The position numbers were made by a program, and so were the translations under genes. A DNA stretch of 64,000 nt from Bacteroidota bacterium (GTDB taxonomy: Bacteria; Bacteroidota; Bacteroidia; Bacteroidales; CAIXZF01), in contig JAKLIX010000001.1 in assembly GCA_022709385.1 (NCBI GenBank), forward strand, positions 310,001 to 374,000, written 5' to 3'. Under the pieces are notes generated by a model. The model ran no database searches. It was not told where the DNA came from and saw only the letters and a list, made by a program, of their open reading frames with translations. Shown one piece after another: positions 54,673-64,000 of the stretch. Each line of letters starts with the position of its first letter. The first letter of the stretch is position 1.

Positions 54673-55310
54673 TATTCCCTCGGAAACGCCAGAACAGCCT
54701 TCACATCAGTAAAAGGATATAAATCAAACGGACTGTTCAAACCAGCCAGCATGCAGTTGAAATGCAGGTACACCAGCCGGTAAGACTTTTCATCCTTCCA
54801 GATGATGTTTTTTGTGCTGTCGATGATGCAACCGTAAGTCATCAGCGAATCCATGGTCATGCTGCTGTATGTATTGGTGCTGTCACGCAGTTCAAGTGAA
54901 ACGGCGTTCAGGTTGTATGGATTGACAGGATTCATGAAGACAGTGGTAAACTCCTTAGTTCCGGGCTGAAAGGTACTGTCTATCTGATTATTCAAATTCC
55001 CGAAGGTGAGCGAATGATTGTTAAAATAAAATCTCAGGCCGGGAAGTACGGGCAACGTTCCTGTCCCGCTGAAGTTAAACACAAATGCATGAGGGAAAAG
55101 CCCGGTATTCGAGTCTGAAATCCAGGTACTTCCCTCAACCCTTGTACCATCAACAATCCAGTTGTAATCTATCCCTTTAAAAGTACCCTGTGCCATTAGT
55201 ACAGGGCTTTCGATGGAATCCGGGGGTAATTCATTTTTTTCACAGGACAGCAACACGACGCCAAGGAACATTCCGGCCAGCAACAGGGATTTGCCTGGGA
55301 TTGGTTTCAT
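54672..55310 (-). CDS. Lipoprotein of unknown function
   Basis: 212 residues with a lipobox (VVLLSCEKNE, Cys at about residue 23). The rest is beta-rich, with residues such as GIDYNWIVDGTRVEGST and repeated FVFNFSG/YFNN-type strands; it was not recognised. It is the third gene of the ECF sigma/anti-sigma operon, 11 bp after the anti-sigma gene, so it probably belongs to that regulon or signals to it. Confidence 0.75.
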   Translation of the reverse strand: MKPIPGKSLLLAGMFLGVVLLSCEKNELPPDSIESPVLMAQGTFKGIDYNWIVDGTRVEGSTWISDSNTGLFPHAFVFNFSGTGTLPVLPGLRFYFNNHSLTFGNLNNQIDSTFQPGTKEFTTVFMNPVNPYNLNAVSLELRDSTNTYSSMTMDSLMTYGCIIDSTKNIIWKDEKSYRLVYLHFNCMLAGLNSPFDLYPFTDVKAVLAFPRE

Positions 55311-55321
55311 GGTAAATAGTT

Positions 55322-56878
55322 TTAAAGGATGTTGAATTGTAATGCTAATTGTAAATATCCTCCGGGGCTTTGGCTGAGCTCACCGTATTGAGCAGGATCG
55401 GTCAATTTTCCGGTGTATCTCTGATACCTCAGCAGGATGGCATGCTTACTGTAAAAACGCCAGGAATATTCCAGGCTGAAGCCTCCGACAAGCGGATTCA
55501 GTCCTTCGCGGTAATTCACCGCTCTTTCATGGCTGAAGTTTGTGAAAACAGGAGTTGAATCTTTCAGGGTGATCTCTCCTGAGGTTGATAAAAGGTATCC
55601 CAGCATGGGGCCGGCACCAAACGCATGCTTCCCATAATTAAACCGGACTATCAGGGGCAGGAACAGAAGATTCATCTCCCTGTTCTCCAGCATGGTAGTG
55701 GTAACCCAAGGATAAAACAGGATGCTGCTTCCACTCACCGAGCGTTGCAGTTTGTGGCCGTTTGTACGTAAGAAATCTGCTTCAAGCAGTATGCTGAATC
55801 GTTCGTTAATTGCGTATTCCATCCCTGTCCCAAAGTGAAAGGCAGCTTTGGTCGGTGCCCTGAATCCGTCAACATTGCCAAGGGGTTTGTAAACCGTTAC
55901 TCCCGGACTGACAAAAAACCGAAAACGTCTCTCTGAAATTCCATTCGAAGCCCGTTCCGTGCCGGGAATTGCCCCGGGCAGACGCCCGCCTGGTTCGGCG
56001 GAATCCTTCAGCGTCGCAGTCGGGCGGTTCACACTATCCATGGTTCCGGTAAATGGTACAAGGGTTATTTCTTTCTGCTTATAACCTTTTTCTACGCCGG
56101 AACTGTCGCCCACGCCGGCTTCGGTATCCTTTGCCGTCCCTGTGCCTGTCAGGTCGCTGTCCAGTGTTTTGTTTTCTGAAGACTCCTGTATAGGATGATT
56201 GCTTGAGCCAAGCCCTTCAGTAAGCCCTGGTTGCTCATTGAATGACTGCTGTTGAGTGTAGGAATCTTGCTGTGACCTGGAAGCGCGCCTGCCTGCTGCA
56301 GGTATCTCGCCAGCAGTCAGGGCATCCGGGTCTGGTTCACCCTCAGTCTGCCGTAGCATCTGCATGCGCTTGCCGGATTCCTCCCTGCCTGATTTCGTGG
56401 AAGTACCTTCGCCTGCCTTTACGCTCACAGCCTGGGTAATATTGCTGTTTCGTGCGCTGCTGCTGCCACCGCTTCCGGAAAGGACCAGGGGACCAGATTC
56501 TATTTTTTCGTTTTCTTTGGTGAGATTTATCCATGCCTGGGACGCTTTCCTCACTTCCATGGTATCACGCAAGGGTGAAAAGTCAGGGGCTTGGCCGGAA
56601 CTGCTTTGACCAGTGTTATTTGTGTCCTCCTTTTCATTAACGATCGCGAAGAACGTGACTGCCGTCATGCTGATCACGGATACCATCGCAATGATTCCTT
56701 TACCGGAACCCAGGAATTGCAGGAATTTTCCTATTCCGGAAGGAGCGGAGGGCGGCGGGGGAGAAGGAATGGCGTCCAGCATTTTTTCCAGACCCTGCCA
56801 GTATTCCTCCTTAAAAACCGGGTCATCCCCGTTGAGCCGGTCTCTGAACAATTCGTCTATGTGATCTTTTTCAATCAT
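55322..56878 (-). CDS. Anti-sigma-factor-like membrane protein with C-terminal barrel-like domain
   Basis: 518 residues. The cytoplasmic N-terminus (IDELFRDRLNGDDPVFKEEYW) has the short anti-sigma pattern of Bacteroidota. A single membrane helix spans about 58-80. A long low-complexity Ser/Gly/Glu/Gln-rich stretch (about 85-325) follows, and a beta-rich domain (about 330-518; FHFGTGMEYAINERFSI, HAFGAGPMLGYLLS) that looks like an outer-membrane barrel and ends in Leu. It overlaps the sigma factor stop by 4 bp (ATGA). It probably holds the sigma factor inactive until an envelope signal arrives; the signal is unknown. Confidence 0.8.
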   Translation of the reverse strand: MIEKDHIDELFRDRLNGDDPVFKEEYWQGLEKMLDAIPSPPPPSAPSGIGKFLQFLGSGKGIIAMVSVISMTAVTFFAIVNEKEDTNNTGQSSSGQAPDFSPLRDTMEVRKASQAWINLTKENEKIESGPLVLSGSGGSSSARNSNITQAVSVKAGEGTSTKSGREESGKRMQMLRQTEGEPDPDALTAGEIPAAGRRASRSQQDSYTQQQSFNEQPGLTEGLGSSNHPIQESSENKTLDSDLTGTGTAKDTEAGVGDSSGVEKGYKQKEITLVPFTGTMDSVNRPTATLKDSAEPGGRLPGAIPGTERASNGISERRFRFFVSPGVTVYKPLGNVDGFRAPTKAAFHFGTGMEYAINERFSILLEADFLRTNGHKLQRSVSGSSILFYPWVTTTMLENREMNLLFLPLIVRFNYGKHAFGAGPMLGYLLSTSGEITLKDSTPVFTNFSHERAVNYREGLNPLVGGFSLEYSWRFYSKHAILLRYQRYTGKLTDPAQYGELSQSPGGYLQLALQFNIL

Positions 56879-57480
56879 TTCCCATTTTTACTCTCCTGCA
56901 GACAGAACGTATTGATTCTGGCTTTCAGGATGGTTCTTGCGTTTGAGAGATGCCACTTGGAAGTACCTGTGCTGATACCAAGTTCCCCGGCAATGGCTGC
57001 ATGGCTGTATTCTTCGAAAACATACAAATTGAACACCATACGGCTTACAGGGGGCAGTTCGCTGATAAATCCGTAGAGTAAGTCTATCCCGATTGAGGAC
57101 ATGGTTTCTTCTCCGGGCAGATCCTCCGTGTATTCCTCGAACTGGTCTGTCAGGATAAACTGTTGCTGGTGTTTGCTTTCCTTTCTGACATGGTCCAGTG
57201 CCGTATTCACCATGATACGTTTGACCCAGCCCTCAAAACTTCCCTGGCCACGGTAACTGCCGAGCTGCATAAAAACTTTCAAAAAACCTGTGTTTAATAC
57301 CTCCATGGCCTCCTCTCCCTTACTGCAGTAGCGTTTGCATATTCGCATGGCCGCAGGAAACAATAACTCATACACACGCCGCTGGGCTGTACGGTCGTTG
57401 TTTCCGCATGCCTGTATCAGGTCCGTTCCGACCTTTTCCGGCATTGTTCCGGGCTTTTCGGATGCTTTCAACATATGCAC
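56875..57480 (-). CDS. ECF-type RNA polymerase sigma factor
   Basis: 201 residues with region sigma-2 (about 20-105; YELLFPAAMRICKRYC, FLKVFMQLGSYRGQGSFEGWVKRIMVNTALDHVRK) and sigma-4 (about 125-190; ELPPVSRMVFNLYVFEEYSHAAIAGELGIS then KWHLSNARTILK). Met at 57480 or 57474 could start it. It is translationally coupled to the anti-sigma gene. It redirects RNA polymerase to a small regulon, probably including its own operon. Confidence 0.92.
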   Translation of the reverse strand: MHMLKASEKPGTMPEKVGTDLIQACGNNDRTAQRRVYELLFPAAMRICKRYCSKGEEAMEVLNTGFLKVFMQLGSYRGQGSFEGWVKRIMVNTALDHVRKESKHQQQFILTDQFEEYTEDLPGEETMSSIGIDLLYGFISELPPVSRMVFNLYVFEEYSHAAIAGELGISTGTSKWHLSNARTILKARINTFCLQESKNGK

Positions 57481-57621
57481 TGTTCAACCAGACCGGTCAT
57501 CTTCACCGGTGAGGCTATCCCCGTCCTTCAGCCTGTATGCCGGCCTGTTTTCCCCCCGGGCCTGCATTCCTTCCTTCTTATTTATCAGACGCAACAAAGG
57601 GCAAAAGGTTGGGTGTCTTTT

Positions 57622-59958
57622 TTACCGGATGGTGATTTCATCGATAAATACCCAGGATTTATTCCCCTTGTAAGGATGCCAGGATGGAAGGCTTTTGGTG
57701 GCCGTTACAAACAGGCGGATATACCGGGCTTTCACCGGCTTTAAACTAAAATTGAATTCTTTAATGATGGTCTCCTGCTCAGGATCGGATGAAACTGTAC
57801 GCGTGCCTGCTTTTGTGAAATGTTCCCCGTCTTCTGAAAGGTAGCAGTTCATGAACAGCGGGTGCAGTATCCAGGATTTGGGATCCTGCAGGGTGCTCAC
57901 GGTGATCTCCTTTATGGTGTCTGCTTTCCCGAGATCTACCGTGATCCTTGGATCCAGACCCTCCCATCCCAGCCAGTGGATCTTGTAATCTTCCGTCCCT
58001 CTCACCCCGTCGGTCAGGACTGAAGGTCCTTTGTGTGTGTACTTCCTGGCCGGCAGCGGGTCACAAACCACTGCCTTCTGGAATGCCAGATTCCCTTCAG
58101 TCTGAACCTGTATGAAACGCAGGGTGTTCTGATAATAGGTTTCAACTGTCAATCCATTCTCATTCAGATATTTAATGTTTTCTGAACGGCAACGTTCATG
58201 AAAACCATCCAGCAATTCCTTCATCTGTTTCTTCATCACAAACTTTGCCCCTCTTTTTATATACCATCCCCGCTCACCGAACAGGTCGGTACGGGCAATT
58301 TCCAGTGTGGCATACTGTATTGGCAGTCTGGCTACTCTCACACGCCTGAGGTATTCAGGTTTGAATGCCACCATCAGTTCCGCCTTGTCGAACAAGGCAT
58401 TGTACTGTTCCATTTTTTCTTTCGAGAGAAAAGACTGGGCATGCCACACTGGCGAACCGTAAATATCGAGCCGGTCACCCGAAAGAATGGCCTCGTTGTG
58501 TAAAAGGTTGAAATAGGAATGGATATAAGGAGCCGCATCGCCGTAATAACCTTCCATAAACTCATTGATCACGGAATCTGACGGAATATTCGGATTCCAG
58601 AGTAATTTGCTCAGCAGGTATCCTTTTAATTCGGCAAATTCCAAACCACGCTCCAGATTACACTGCTGAAAATGAGCTTTTGCATCATGACGGATAAAGA
58701 ACTGCAGGTTAGGCTGCAGGGTGTGAAACAGGGGAAAGGGACAGAGGTAATTGGTAAATTGTACTTCATAGTCCCAAAGCATGATATGATCGCTGATACG
58801 GTTCCAGCCGGCAATATCTTCTCTGAAATCCGCACTGCCCGGGTCTTTTTCAATAGGGATGGAACGGTTCAGTTCAATGGTGCAAAGGGTGATCATCACG
58901 TTCGGCCGCGGCCTTGTATGCAGCGGCGGTTTGCGCGTGTACTGGTAAGCCAGGGTGGTAATGACTTTGTCGGGAAAAGAATCGGCGATCTGATTCACAA
59001 AACGCAGCAAAAGCCCGGCAGGACTACCTTCCTCTTCATCAATGGCTTTGCAGGCAGGACAATCACAGGCGTAATAATTGTCGTTTTGGCTTACCGACCA
59101 GTGCTTTCTTTCAGGATATCTGGCCATGACTTCCCGCAGGTGGTTTACCGCAATCTGCACCAGGGCGGGATTCGACAGGCATAACTGGCCCCAGGGTACT
59201 CTTTTCCCGTTGATCATGGAGAAATATTCCGGGTGCGGGTCGAAATAAATATCCTCCGGAACAAGCTTGTGAAAAGTATGTACGAAATAACGGTCATCCT
59301 CTTTCGCACCCCAGAAGGTTTCCACATGGTGCAGCTTCCTTTTTCTTCTGAATGCTTCATCTTCGAAGTAATTGCCGTGAACAATCCGGATTTCTGAAGC
59401 CGGTACCTGAAGATCATCTATGTTTTTCAGGCTGATCAATTGCTTTTTCGGGATATCTTCCACCCATGGAGTGAAAAAACGGCATTCCAGGTGATCTTCC
59501 AGGAAACTGTATACGGCATTGATGATTCCTCCGTCATTTCCGCCCAGCAACACCAGCTTCTTTCCGCATGTTTTGATCCAGTATGCCTGTGGACGAAGTC
59601 CGGGAGCATACAACACGGGATACTTGCCGTAAGTCCTGTTGGTGTTACCCACCAGTATTTCTTCATCTGTTTCTGTTTGATCATCATTGTAAATGATAAG
59701 ATTGACCTGTGCAATCTTCAGCAGATAATCACGCAACACCCTTGCGGCATACCGCTCATCCGGAGTAAACGCTTTCGGAATGATAATCCGGTAATCCGTT
59801 TTGCCGTTGTTGGCAAGCCTGATTTCCTGGGAGTGAACGGTGAAACTGCAGCAGCAGCATAGCAGGAAGAGCAGCCGGTACCCGGAATTGGTCAGGCACC
59901 GGCATGGCCTGTGAATGACAGTATTTTCTGCGAACCGTATCGGGCGAAGGTTCAGCAT
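57622..59958 (-). CDS. DUF4838 domain protein with C-terminal discoidin-like domain
   Basis: 778 residues with a signal peptide including a cysteine-rich hydrophobic run (LLFLLCCCCSFTVHS). A glucuronidase-type N-terminal domain covers about 45-145 (AARVLRDYLLKIAQV) and the DUF4838 barrel about 190-480, with WSVSQNDNYYACDCPACKAID and FMEGYYGDAAPYI. An F5/8 type C-like domain (about 645-778; VLTDGVRGTEDYK, ITVDLGKADTIKEITVS, KARYIRLF) closes the protein. The family is placed near alpha-glucuronidases but has no firm activity. Its end resembles that of the GH20 protein. Confidence 0.85.
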   Translation of the reverse strand: MLNLRPIRFAENTVIHRPCRCLTNSGYRLLFLLCCCCSFTVHSQEIRLANNGKTDYRIIIPKAFTPDERYAARVLRDYLLKIAQVNLIIYNDDQTETDEEILVGNTNRTYGKYPVLYAPGLRPQAYWIKTCGKKLVLLGGNDGGIINAVYSFLEDHLECRFFTPWVEDIPKKQLISLKNIDDLQVPASEIRIVHGNYFEDEAFRRKRKLHHVETFWGAKEDDRYFVHTFHKLVPEDIYFDPHPEYFSMINGKRVPWGQLCLSNPALVQIAVNHLREVMARYPERKHWSVSQNDNYYACDCPACKAIDEEEGSPAGLLLRFVNQIADSFPDKVITTLAYQYTRKPPLHTRPRPNVMITLCTIELNRSIPIEKDPGSADFREDIAGWNRISDHIMLWDYEVQFTNYLCPFPLFHTLQPNLQFFIRHDAKAHFQQCNLERGLEFAELKGYLLSKLLWNPNIPSDSVINEFMEGYYGDAAPYIHSYFNLLHNEAILSGDRLDIYGSPVWHAQSFLSKEKMEQYNALFDKAELMVAFKPEYLRRVRVARLPIQYATLEIARTDLFGERGWYIKRGAKFVMKKQMKELLDGFHERCRSENIKYLNENGLTVETYYQNTLRFIQVQTEGNLAFQKAVVCDPLPARKYTHKGPSVLTDGVRGTEDYKIHWLGWEGLDPRITVDLGKADTIKEITVSTLQDPKSWILHPLFMNCYLSEDGEHFTKAGTRTVSSDPEQETIIKEFNFSLKPVKARYIRLFVTATKSLPSWHPYKGNKSWVFIDEITIR

Positions 59959-60104
59959 AGGGCGGAATTGAGCTGCAGGGAATTTTTCGACGAATGTACG
60001 AAATCAGTCTAAGAATATCATGACATATCTGCAAATGTCCGGCATACTGAAACGGCTTGAGCCTGAAACGCATTTTATCCACTGCCATTTTTTCCGTTTT
60101 TTTG

Positions 60105-60112
60105 TAACTTTG
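60105..60112 (+). promoter_or_regulatory. -7 element of the regulator-lptE-secG operon
   Basis: TAACTTTG, 32 bp before the ATG at 60144. The -33 region is weak. Confidence 0.45.
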
Positions 60113-60143
60113 TCGCAAATTGGACAAAGTCCAAAGGATTACT

Positions 60144-61373
60144 ATGGATACACTCCCGATAAAACAGCGTTTCGGTATCATCGGTAACTCTCCCCTGCTC
60201 GACCGGGCCATCCACATTGCCTGGCAGGTGGCCGCCACCGACATCACTGTCCTTATTACCGGTGAAAGTGGAACGGGAAAAGAATTCTTTCCCAAGATCA
60301 TTCACCAGATGAGCCCGCGCAAACACGGACCCTTTATCGCAGTTAACTGCGGCGCCATTCCCGAAGGAACCATCGACTCCGAGCTGTTCGGGCACGAAAA
60401 AGGGTCTTTTACCGGTGCCCATGAAGCCCGCAAAGGCTACTTTGAAGTTGTCAACACCGGGACTATCTTCCTGGATGAAGTGGCTGAACTCCCTCTTTCA
60501 ACCCAGGTTCGCCTGCTTCGTATATTGGAATCGGGGGAATTTATCCGGGTGGGATCATCTAAAGTCCAGAAAACGGATGTCAGGGTCGTTGCCGCGACCA
60601 ATGTTGACATGATGGATGCCATCGACAACGGAAAGTTCCGCCAGGATCTTTACTACCGCCTCAGCACAGTACCTATCTTTATCCCGCCATTAAGGGAAAG
60701 AAAAGAAGACATCCTGCTGCTGTTCCGTAAGTTCGCGGCCGATTTTGCCGAAAACTACCGCATGCCGGCCATTACGCTTAATGAAGATGCCCGCCAGATG
60801 CTTATGAATTACCGCTGGCCCGGTAATATCCGTCAGTTGAAAAACATTACCGAACAAATTTCCATCATCGAGAAAAACAGGGAAATATCCCCCGAAACCC
60901 TGATGAAATACCTGCCGGAGATCAGAAACAAAGAACTTCCCGTTCTCTGGAAAAAAGAGGAAACAGCGGCCGACTTCTCAGAAAGAGAGATCCTTTACAA
61001 GGTACTCTTCGATATGAAAAAGGATATCTTCGACCTGAAAAAACTGGTCATGGAGATCATGGACCAGGGATTTACCGCCGAAAACCTTCCCAAAGACCTG
61101 TCTCACTCCTATCACAAACTCTTCTCTGATGTGGAAGAGCCCGCGGGTAACAATCCGACCATACAGATCCACCAGCCTTACCAAACGGTTCAGGAAGAAC
61201 TTCAGGATCCGGAAGTCTTCGAAGAAAGTCTCAGCCTTTCTGAAAGAGAAAAGGAACTGATCGTGAAGGCACTCGAAAAGTATAAAGGCAAACGGAAGTT
61301 CGCCGCCCGGGACCTTGGAATTTCGGAAAGAACACTCTACAGGAAAATCAAAGAATACGGGATTCACGACTGA
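60144..61373 (+). CDS. Sigma-54-type AAA+ transcriptional regulator without receiver domain
   Basis: 409 residues from ATG at 60144; the TTG upstream overlaps the promoter. AAA+ domain at about 15-240: Walker A GESGTGKE, Walker B GTIFLDE, and the sigma-54 contact loop reads GSFTGA rather than GAFTGA. Arginine-finger region LRERKEDILLLF. A C-terminal Fis-type HTH is present (ERTLYRKIKEYG). No receiver or other sensor domain precedes it. It is co-transcribed with lptE, a TPR-like gene and secG, the conserved order in Bacteroidota, which suggests a role in envelope or stress control. Confidence 0.9.
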   Translation: MDTLPIKQRFGIIGNSPLLDRAIHIAWQVAATDITVLITGESGTGKEFFPKIIHQMSPRKHGPFIAVNCGAIPEGTIDSELFGHEKGSFTGAHEARKGYFEVVNTGTIFLDEVAELPLSTQVRLLRILESGEFIRVGSSKVQKTDVRVVAATNVDMMDAIDNGKFRQDLYYRLSTVPIFIPPLRERKEDILLLFRKFAADFAENYRMPAITLNEDARQMLMNYRWPGNIRQLKNITEQISIIEKNREISPETLMKYLPEIRNKELPVLWKKEETAADFSEREILYKVLFDMKKDIFDLKKLVMEIMDQGFTAENLPKDLSHSYHKLFSDVEEPAGNNPTIQIHQPYQTVQEELQDPEVFEESLSLSEREKELIVKALEKYKGKRKFAARDLGISERTLYRKIKEYGIHD

Positions 61374-61376
61374 AGC

Positions 61377-61883
61377 ATGAGACGCTGCATCATTCCCATA
61401 CTTGCCTTCGTTTTGATGCTTGCTGCCGCTTCCTGCGGAATTTATTCCTTCAGCGGTGCATCCATCCCGCCAGAAGCTAAAACCATTTCCATCACGCATT
61501 TCCCAAACAATGCCGCTATCGTGAATCCCTCCCTGAGCCAGGCTTTCACCGATATGCTGAAGGATAAGTTCACGAACCAGACCAGCCTCAGCCTTGTGAC
61601 CCGGAACGGAGACCTCCAGATTGAAGGGGAAATTACAGGCTACAATGTCCAGCCTGTTGCCATCCAGGGAAACGACCAGGCGGCCCTCAACCGCCTGACA
61701 GTCACTGTCAATGTTCGCTATCAAAACAAATATGCCGAATCCCAGAATTTTGAATCCTCTTTTTCACGCTTTGCTGATTTTCCCGCTGCCCAGAGCCTTT
61801 CATCGGTTCAACAGACCCTGCTGGAGGAGATCAATAAAGCACTCGTGGAGGATATCTTTAATAAATCTGTGGCAAACTGGTAA
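61377..61883 (+). CDS. lptE: LPS-assembly lipoprotein LptE
   Basis: 168 residues with a lipobox ([11 protein letters not shown], Cys about 20) and the short LptE fold ([13 protein letters not shown] near the start, then [12 protein letters not shown]). LptE plugs the LptD barrel that places lipopolysaccharide in the outer membrane. It follows the AAA+ regulator by 3 bp. Similarity to proteobacterial LptE is low, but the position and pattern are the usual ones in Bacteroidota. Confidence 0.8.
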   Translation: MRRCIIPILAFVLMLAAASCGIYSFSGASIPPEAKTISITHFPNNAAIVNPSLSQAFTDMLKDKFTNQTSLSLVTRNGDLQIEGEITGYNVQPVAIQGNDQAALNRLTVTVNVRYQNKYAESQNFESSFSRFADFPAAQSLSSVQQTLLEEINKALVEDIFNKSVANW

Positions 61884-61888
61884 TAACA

Positions 61889-62437
61889 ATGAAAAGCATG
61901 ATCAGGGACAAGATCGTTGATTGGATGGACCACCCGGAAAAGCTTGACCGGGAAAGCCTGCCCCTGCTGCAGGAATTGGCGGCAGATTTTCCGTTTTATG
62001 CCGCGGCTCATATTCTGCTGGCCCGTAACCTGAAGAACCTCCTGGATCCGGCCTTTGAAACAGCCCTGAAAAAGGCGGCCGCCTTCGCTGAAAACAGGAT
62101 TTTGCTGCACCGCTTCATGATGAAAAATCCCCCGCAGGCACCCAAACGAAGCTTCTCCACCAAAGCCGATAACCTGATCGAAAAATTCCTGAAGGAAGAT
62201 CCTGCCATCAAACCTGCCGGACATTTTGTGCCAAAGCATCCCGACCGTAGCGAAGACAGCCTCAAAGAACATGGTGACCTGGCCAGTGAAACCCTTGCCA
62301 GACTTTACCTCGAACAGGGAAATCCCGACAGGGCCATTGAAATTTATCAGCAACTCTGTTTGTTAAATCCGGAAAAAACAGCTTACTTTGCAGGCCAAAT
62401 TGAAAAAATCAGAAACAATAGAGATTCAAACACTTAA
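61889..62437 (+). CDS. TPR-like protein of unknown function
   Basis: 182 residues, cytoplasmic, helical. The C-terminal part (about 130-170) has one TPR-like pair ([24 protein letters not shown]), and the N-terminal half ([17 protein letters not shown]) looks like another helical repeat. The same small protein lies between lptE and secG in other Bacteroidota genomes. Function is unknown. Confidence 0.75.
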   Translation: MKSMIRDKIVDWMDHPEKLDRESLPLLQELAADFPFYAAAHILLARNLKNLLDPAFETALKKAAAFAENRILLHRFMMKNPPQAPKRSFSTKADNLIEKFLKEDPAIKPAGHFVPKHPDRSEDSLKEHGDLASETLARLYLEQGNPDRAIEIYQQLCLLNPEKTAYFAGQIEKIRNNRDSNT

Positions 62438-62449
62438 AAAAACCATACC

Positions 62450-62773
62450 ATGTATATTCTTGTGTCAGTGCTGATCCTCATCGTTTGTGTTATTATGGTA
62501 CTCGTGGTGCTTGTGCAGAATGCCAAAGGAGGCGGACTGGCTGCCAACTTCGCTTCTTCCAACCAGTTTATGGGCGTCAGGAAGACCGCCGATTTTCTGG
62601 AAAAGGCCACCTGGACCCTCGCCGTCAGTTTACTGGTACTCAGCCTGCTCTCTGCCGTGATTATCCCCCCTGCACAAAGCAGCCAGGGCGCCGATACCGA
62701 ACTAAGGGAAAAGATAGACAACACAAAAGCACAACCCGTACAGGATTACCAGGAAGCTCCTGCCAAGGAGTAA
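62450..62773 (+). CDS. secG: Preprotein translocase subunit SecG
   Basis: 107 residues with two membrane helices (about 3-23 and 53-73) separated by the conserved GGGLAANFASSNQFMGVRKTADFLEK-type loop (seen as NAKGGGLAANF and the following basic turn). SecG forms part of SecYEG and stimulates protein export. It is the last gene before the terminator at 62890. Confidence 0.93.
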   Translation: MYILVSVLILIVCVIMVLVVLVQNAKGGGLAANFASSNQFMGVRKTADFLEKATWTLAVSLLVLSLLSAVIIPPAQSSQGADTELREKIDNTKAQPVQDYQEAPAKE

Positions 62774-62889
62774 ATTGCTGAACCCCCTGAGCAAAGCGTC
62801 AGGCATGCCCGTTGCGGCAGGCGATGAACCGCTTTGATTCCCTCTCCCAGGAGTTGATGCTTCATGGAATAAAGCGTTTTGAATGTCAG

Positions 62890-62918
62890 AATGTCAGAAG
62901 ATTCTGACATTTTTTTTC
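62890..62918 (+). terminator. Rho-independent terminator of the regulator-lptE-secG operon
   Basis: AATGTCAGAA (62890-62899) pairs with TTCTGACATT (62902-62911), in practice an 8-bp stem with a 6-base loop, and is followed by a run of T to 62918. It separates secG from groES. Confidence 0.9.
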
Positions 62919-62943
62919 CCATTGAAGCGGGGAAACTGCAAAA

Positions 62944-62974
62944 TTGTCCCCATTGCCCCTTCCCTTCATCTTTG
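62944..62974 (+). promoter_or_regulatory. Promoter-like element of groES-groEL
   Basis: TTG at 62944-62946, a 20-bp spacer, then CATCTTTG at 62967-62974, one mismatch from TAnnTTTG. Transcription would start near 62981, about 60 nt before groES. No CIRCE operator (TTAGCACTC-N9-GAGTGCTAA) is present. Confidence 0.4.
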
Positions 62975-63042
62975 GCACAAAATCTGACTAAGCCCGTGAC
63001 TGTCAAACGCAAATTCAAGTTTCACAAAAAAAATAATACATT

Positions 63043-64000
<958 letters not shown>

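Noticed and set aside
62774..63042. CIRCE operator upstream of groESL
   Set aside because: The TTAGCACTC/GAGTGCTAA inverted repeat is absent; only an imperfect GGGGA...TCCCC symmetry is seen.

Overview
The window is a chromosomal stretch of a Bacteroidota (Bacteroidetes) genome. Four signs point there. Several secreted proteins end in type IX secretion (T9SS) type-A sorting domains. Bacteroidota-typical modules are present (FISUMP, SprB-like repeats, carboxypeptidase-regulatory domain plus TonB receptor). Several promoters match the Bacteroidota pattern TTTG-N19-TAnnTTTG. The order AAA+ regulator - lptE - TPR-like protein - secG - groES - groEL is characteristic of the phylum. Nothing indicates a prophage, plasmid or integrative element, and no complete tRNA, rRNA or CRISPR array was seen.

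Layout. 1-9 kb: end of a cardiolipin synthase gene, an EamA transporter, a DEAD-box helicase with a cold-shock protein, glycerol dehydrogenase, a DUF4173-type membrane protein, a tungsten-type aldehyde:ferredoxin oxidoreductase (AOR) and a beta-carbonic anhydrase. 9-11.5 kb: a T9SS cargo protein, an outer-membrane protein and a lipoprotein phosphoesterase. 11.7-29 kb: one minus-strand run of five very large secreted modular proteins. The first gene of this run is broken by an in-frame TAA, and the last encodes a 2264-residue FISUMP protein built from a tandemly repeated block of about 2.1 kb. 29-37.6 kb: a MORN-like repeat protein, a TonB-dependent receptor, an aminopeptidase P homologue, a DUF2461 protein, a small cohesin-like T9SS protein and a GH20 hexosaminidase.

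37.8-45.1 kb holds a six-gene operon for a complex-I/group-4-hydrogenase-like membrane complex (HyfB, C, E, F, G and I-like). The large subunit lacks all four NiFe cysteine ligands, and the NuoB-like subunit lacks every cysteine of the proximal cluster. Its ferredoxin-like half keeps ligands for one [4Fe-4S] cluster only. The operon is therefore a cofactor-stripped member of the energy-converting-hydrogenase-related (Ehr) group, and it is the most interesting system in the window.

45-52 kb: an XRE regulator/DUF2178 pair whose promoter lies inside three operator-like repeats spaced exactly 21 bp; an acyl-CoA ligase; and an operon with two HMG-CoA-lyase-like proteins that have complementary active-site losses, followed by a nucleotidyltransferase and a phosphoesterase. 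51.4-60 kb: an outer-membrane barrel, a single-domain response regulator, a PKD/T9SS protein, an ECF sigma/anti-sigma/lipoprotein operon and a DUF4838 protein. 60.1-64 kb: the conserved regulator-lptE-secG-groESL block, cut off inside groEL.
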